This document shows, in pieces, positions 59,934-64,000 of a DNA stretch of 64,000 nucleotides; position 1 is the stretch's first letter, and every line of letters starts with the position of its first letter. Source of the stretch: Melampsora larici-populina 98AG31. Its lineage: Eukaryota > Basidiomycota > Pucciniomycetes > Pucciniales > Melampsoraceae. Both the position numbers and the translations under genes were made by a program. The notes below the pieces were generated by a model that was not told the DNA's origin, searched no databases, and saw nothing but the letters and a program-made list of their open reading frames with translations. The DNA lies in NCBI RefSeq assembly GCF_000204055.1, contig NW_006768779.1, forward strand, positions 1 through 64,000, read 5' to 3'.

Positions 59934-62160
59934 AAGGTGATCTCTATGTGACTGCCTGTTGTTTTGATTGTTGAAATTCAAAATTTCTCATCAGCGCTGA
60001 ACAGCTTAGATATATTGACAAGTAAGAATTGATCTCAAAAATGTTGCTTGGAGAGTATCGATCGAAAAGAATGTTAGAATCATAGAGAAGATGAACTCGT
60101 TGAAACTTATCTTGGTCTTTGTATTTGCTTCTTCTCTATCCTTTCAAGGATCCTTTGTTCAAGATTCATCTCAACATTTTCTTTTTGTAATCAAAAAGTC
60201 GTTTTGAAAAGCATCGAGAAAAGTTTGAAAATGATCGACTGACTTCACTTTTTGCTCATGTTTATTTCTACTGAGATTTCCAGTTCTAATTTCATTTCTC
60301 CATGACCATTATTGAGAAGAGCGATGAAATGTCATGAGTATTCTGAGAAAGTCCAACTTGATCCTCTTAACAAAATGATAATAGTACCCCTTTCTAACTA
60401 CAAATTCATCATAAACCACTAGACCGTTATTGATCTAGTGGGTAATAAAAAGCCTACTTGTCATCTAATCAATAGATAGTTCATGTACGCACAAGTAGCA
60501 AAATGCCACAAAGAAGGTAATAATTATAATCCCAATCAATACTACATCATGTCGTTTCATTCCGAATTCTCCGATCCTAAAGCCAAAAAAAGTTAGGTAA
60601 AACTCAAACACAAATAATTTCAAAAAAGAAGGATACATACAGCCACCATACCTCGAACATGTCGAAGGACACTTTCTTCAATTTGAACTCTTACCAACTC
60701 ACTTCCAAGTGCATCTTTCATTTGCAGCCTCCCTGAAAAAAAGCAAGAGCCATGGCTAAATGGTGGGCGCAAGGCGCATGAACATGGTGGGCATTGGTTC
60801 ACAGCAGGCCCTGGGTTTGAGCCATGCATGTGGTGAAACTTTCGGCCCGCACAGGGTAGTCCTTTGCCTGCCTTGAGAGGGCTCATCCCTGATCCCTGGG
60901 ACACGAACACGTGGACCACCAAAAACCCGTGTCCAGTGTCCAGGGATCAGGGCTGGTAACAGGTATTTGTTATCTAGGAAATTGAAAACAGAAACAAGTA
61001 GATGTGGAAAGCCACATAGTAGAGATAGGGTGGATAACATGGATACTGGTACTTGAAGATTTCAGTACACAGTGTTAGTGCATCAATTTCAAGGTACTTG
61101 TTCTAAAGAATAGGATTGACTCACAATGTTGCAAAAGAACAAGGGATTGTAAAATGAAGATAACAAACAAATAGACCTGCTCATAAATATTGGATTGACT
61201 TGCAAAGTGGACAACAAGATAAAGATGACAACATTAATAGCATCCAACAAGGCCAATCTGGAAACGGTGATGAGAATATATGTAGAAGAATGATCAAGTT
61301 TAGAATTTGTGAAGGGGGGAAAAGAGTAGAAAGTGCGACCGGACTTGTCAAATATTCCAGCGCTCAAGTTCTTCTTTCATGAGATGCCCTTCAGCACAAA
61401 TTTATTTCAATAGCAGACCACTGTCAAGGCCTGAGCAAAATGTGGGACATGTCTCAGGGTGTCCTCGTGAATGAAAACAGGGCTGATCGCAAGGATCTCT
61501 TGCGGTCATCTGCGTGATGTTGTTGGGGAGTGACCCTAATTGCCTTGATTGGTGTTGTAGATGATCATTTTCAATGTTGCTGATTGCTTATTGCTAGCTA
61601 CCCTTGTCTGTCTAAAATGTTGCACAGGGCACCAACCTCCTGAATGTTGGGCTAACATTGTATGTATAGTATATGCCAAGAGTCTTCATGGCATGGGAGC
61701 AATGACGCCATAACCTATGTTCCATTGGACAATTCCCTTTGAACTGATGTTTGGTGTGCAATGTTGTATGCACACTATTGGCCTAGTACTGTGTGGTACC
61801 TTAGATCACAATCTCACTGAACCAAGACTCTCTCTATTCATGGATGTTTGGTTGTGGGAACTCAACTCCCAGTGTATTTGCAATAAGAATAAACCTAAAC
61901 AGTCATTTTTTTTCAAAAATTTATTTTCTCACGGTTGTCTGCGCATTGTTACACCAATTCCAATGGTGTACCCTACACAACACCAGCATTTCAGCTTCCA
62001 CCTTGAATCTTGACATTTGTATTGTCAATGTAGTCTGATTTGCTATTTTTGAACTTTCCCACACAAAAACACATTTCCCTGCCTTTTTGTAATGGGATTG
62101 GACCAGACCACCAAAAAAAAAATTCCACACATCCTCTGTACGACCCCAATGATATACTAC
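59934..62160. other. No gene recognised; possible tRNA-derived SINE
   Basis: At 60753-60763 TGGCTAAATGG fits the pol III A-box pattern, and GGGTTTGAGCC at 60813-60823 resembles a B box (one mismatch), 60 bp apart on the plus strand, as in tRNA-derived SINEs. Repeated CAGGGATCAGGG phrases follow. The rest has only short frames. Confidence 0.35.
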
Positions 62161-62169
62161 ACATGCCTG

Positions 62170-62325
62170 TACGATGCACCTATGCACCCATGCACCCTAT
62201 GCACCCTATGCACCTATGCACCTGTGCACCCATGCACCTGTGCATGTGCCTGTGCATGCCCCCATGCACATCCATATGCATGCACAGCCCAGCATGCCCA
62301 CATGTGCATGCATGTGCATGCACTT
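62170..62325. repeat. TGCACC/TGCATG minisatellite
   Basis: Degenerate tandem of CCTATGCACC, CCATGCACCTGTGCA and GTGCATGCATG units. Alternating purine-pyrimidine stretches could favour unusual DNA structure. Confidence 0.85.
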
Positions 62326-62351
62326 TCAACCCTGACCCTGTGACTACCTTG

Positions 62352-62373
62352 TAACCCTAACCCTAACCCTAAA
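62352..62373. repeat. Interstitial telomeric repeat
   Basis: Three perfect TAACCC units plus TAA, the TTAGGG-type telomere repeat used by most fungi, directly after the minisatellite. Confidence 0.85.
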
Positions 62374-62593
62374 ATCTCCTCAGCATTATATGAGCCTTTC
62401 CTCTGCCTGACTTCACTCAACTCCCATATCAGGTAGTGTTCTTGTCCAATATCACACAATTCATTTGGCTATTCACTCTGCCATCCTTACATTTTCTTAT
62501 TGCTTTCTTTACAATTATTCTCAAATAGACCTAAATGTTAGTAACATGAATTGTGTCATATGTGCTTCTTTTCTCGTCAACATTTACAGGATA

Positions 62594-63576
62594 CAAACAT
62601 CAAAAGCCGGGTTTTTTCCCAGTTTCCCAACTTGGAGAAAACTGGGGACACCTCACAAACCACATAAACTGAGCGCAAGAAGACAGTTCTCCAGACAATT
62701 CTCACAGCACAGCTCAGCACTCTTTTCTCACGTCACCAATCATCTCAGCCATCACCCTCAATCAACCATTTCAGTCACTTCATTCAACATGTACTCAGAT
62801 ATATCATTCAACTCAATTCCTATTGTCAAAGCTGCCTTTGAGTTGGATGTCAGCAAAGCAAAAGCAGCTTGGCCCCAATTTTAATTGATTGGTTTGATTT
62901 GAAACACAATTGCTTCAACTTTTTCATTTGATCTTCTCACAATGTTATATAAGGAAGCATTTTGATATCAGATTGTGGATTGAGTAAAGATGGTGTGAAG
63001 CAGCATTTGTGGTTCTTTTCCAATGAGTTGAGATTTGTAGATATCAACTTTTGATTTGCGCTGTTTCAGTTTGTACTTGGTCTCTAAACTTTCACTTGTC
63101 TCATCTTAAACAAATAAAATGAAAATCTACCCTTCCAATATTTCAACTGTATGATTGATCAATTTGACAAGCAGTTTCCTCTTGAGAAATTTAAAATTAG
63201 ATTCTCCCAAAATGTAAATAGCTGTTCTGCATATTTTTGAATATAAAAAAGAAATTTGATACATGATTTGATTTGTGGAAAGTCAAAGAATAGATTCCTC
63301 TATCAGGGTGTTTAGATTGATCCCTTGAGGGGTTGTTTGGAAGTTAACCAAGGCATGAAGGTTATCATTTGAGGTGTGTTGATGTGGTATAAGGGTTAGG
63401 TGTGAGTGAGGCATTGTGTAATATAGCTATATAAGGGTGCTGGAGAATAAAGGGACAGTAATTTGTTGCTAAAAACCCAAGTTTTTCACCCAGGTTCCCA
63501 GTTTCCAAACTACAGCCAAAAAGGCTGAGTTGGGAAGCTGGGAAACTGGGGGGAAAAACCCGGGTTTTGATGTTTG
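62594..63576. mobile_element. 983-bp non-autonomous DNA element with TIRs and TA duplication
   Basis: Left TIR begins CAAACATCAAAAGCCGGG. Right TIR, reverse-complemented, begins CAAACATCAAAACCCGGG. Similarity extends about 40 nt (CCCAGTTTCCCA in both). TA at 62592-62593 and 63577-63578 is the likely target duplication, as in Tc1/mariner-type elements. A third, partial TIR copy at about 63471-63506 makes the right end a foldback. The interior has no transposase. Confidence 0.8.
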
Positions 63577-63943
63577 TACCCCATAATTCATAATAAACAA
63601 AATTTTACTTTGCATTAGATATCCACACATTGCTATCCTGCTCCCCTCCTACGATGAAATCATCTAAACTACAAGTTGAGGTCATCACATTCAATTCTCC
63701 TGCCTCCCAATGTTTCCATTTTTAAACTTGTACCTTTGTGTTGTATCACCCTAAACCTAATACTTGCTTCAACTTGGGCGCAGTCCACAACAAATCACAT
63801 AATGCTTGTAGGTTATCATCATTCCTTATATACTCCCATGAAACTGATCCCCCTGTAAGGAGTACACAAGTACAGACGGGTGTTCATGGGATTATACATT
63901 ATGGGATTAGATAAACAGAACTATACCTTTTGTCTCCACGCCC

Positions 63944-63997
63944 GGTTTCAGAAAGTCCTCACTCCTCCGAGAGCCTTACTTTGGACTTTCTGGAACC
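63944..63997. repeat. Hairpin at the window edge
   Basis: GGTTTCAGAAAGTCC (63944-63958) and GGACTTTCTGGAACC (63983-63997), 15-nt arms with one mismatch and a 24-nt loop. It may be part of an element cut by the window end. Confidence 0.7.
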
Positions 63998-64000
63998 AGG

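Overview
This is nuclear DNA of a filamentous fungus, most likely a basidiomycete and plausibly a rust (Pucciniales). The reasons are many short GT-AG introns, a KDZ transposase with a TET/JBP-type dioxygenase beside it (a pairing known from basidiomycete genomes and very abundant in rusts), CCCTAA telomere-type repeats, and an overwhelmingly repetitive, gene-poor layout. No ordinary housekeeping gene was recognised. The assignment to rusts is inference.

Layout. 0-2.5 kb: one copy (P1) of an unrecognised multi-exon family called P here. 3.1-4.5 kb: a dead pogo-type transposase. 6-20 kb, minus strand: P3, a large helicase gene H1, then P2. 24-32 kb, minus strand: P5 then P4. 32.5-36.6 kb: tandem arrays, a degenerate telomere-like minisatellite and AT-rich DNA. 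36.8-48.5 kb, minus strand: P6 followed by a second helicase H2. 49-51 kb: hairpin clusters and GC-rich palindromic elements. 52.1-55.9 kb, plus strand: a KDZ transposase with two in-frame stops. 57.3-59.9 kb, plus strand: an apparently intact TET/JBP-like 2OG-Fe(II) dioxygenase. 62-63.6 kb: a TGCACC minisatellite, an interstitial telomere repeat and a 983-bp element with terminal inverted repeats and a TA target duplication.

The most unusual content is a possible three-part system. Part one is a large protein H: C2H2/OrsD-like zinc fingers, then a domain with tyrosine-recombinase-like motifs, then a RecQ-type SF2 helicase. Part two is the P family, six copies in the window. Part three is short palindromes with a CGCC...GGCG core. 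One palindrome class (CTCGCC...GGCGAG) surrounds and invades P1, P2-P5 and H1. Another (ATCGCC-nnn-GGCGAT with GTTC/GAAC ends) surrounds and invades P6 and H2. In all six P genes the palindromes sit in the same intron, and paired arm changes keep the stems intact. This looks like a selfish cassette with its own recognition hairpins, now mostly decayed.

Decay has a signature. Every premature stop identified by comparing the H and P paralogues, and both stops in KDZ, is TGA, each explicable as CGA to TGA at a CpG. That fits cytosine methylation followed by deamination, and is notable beside a TET/JBP gene.
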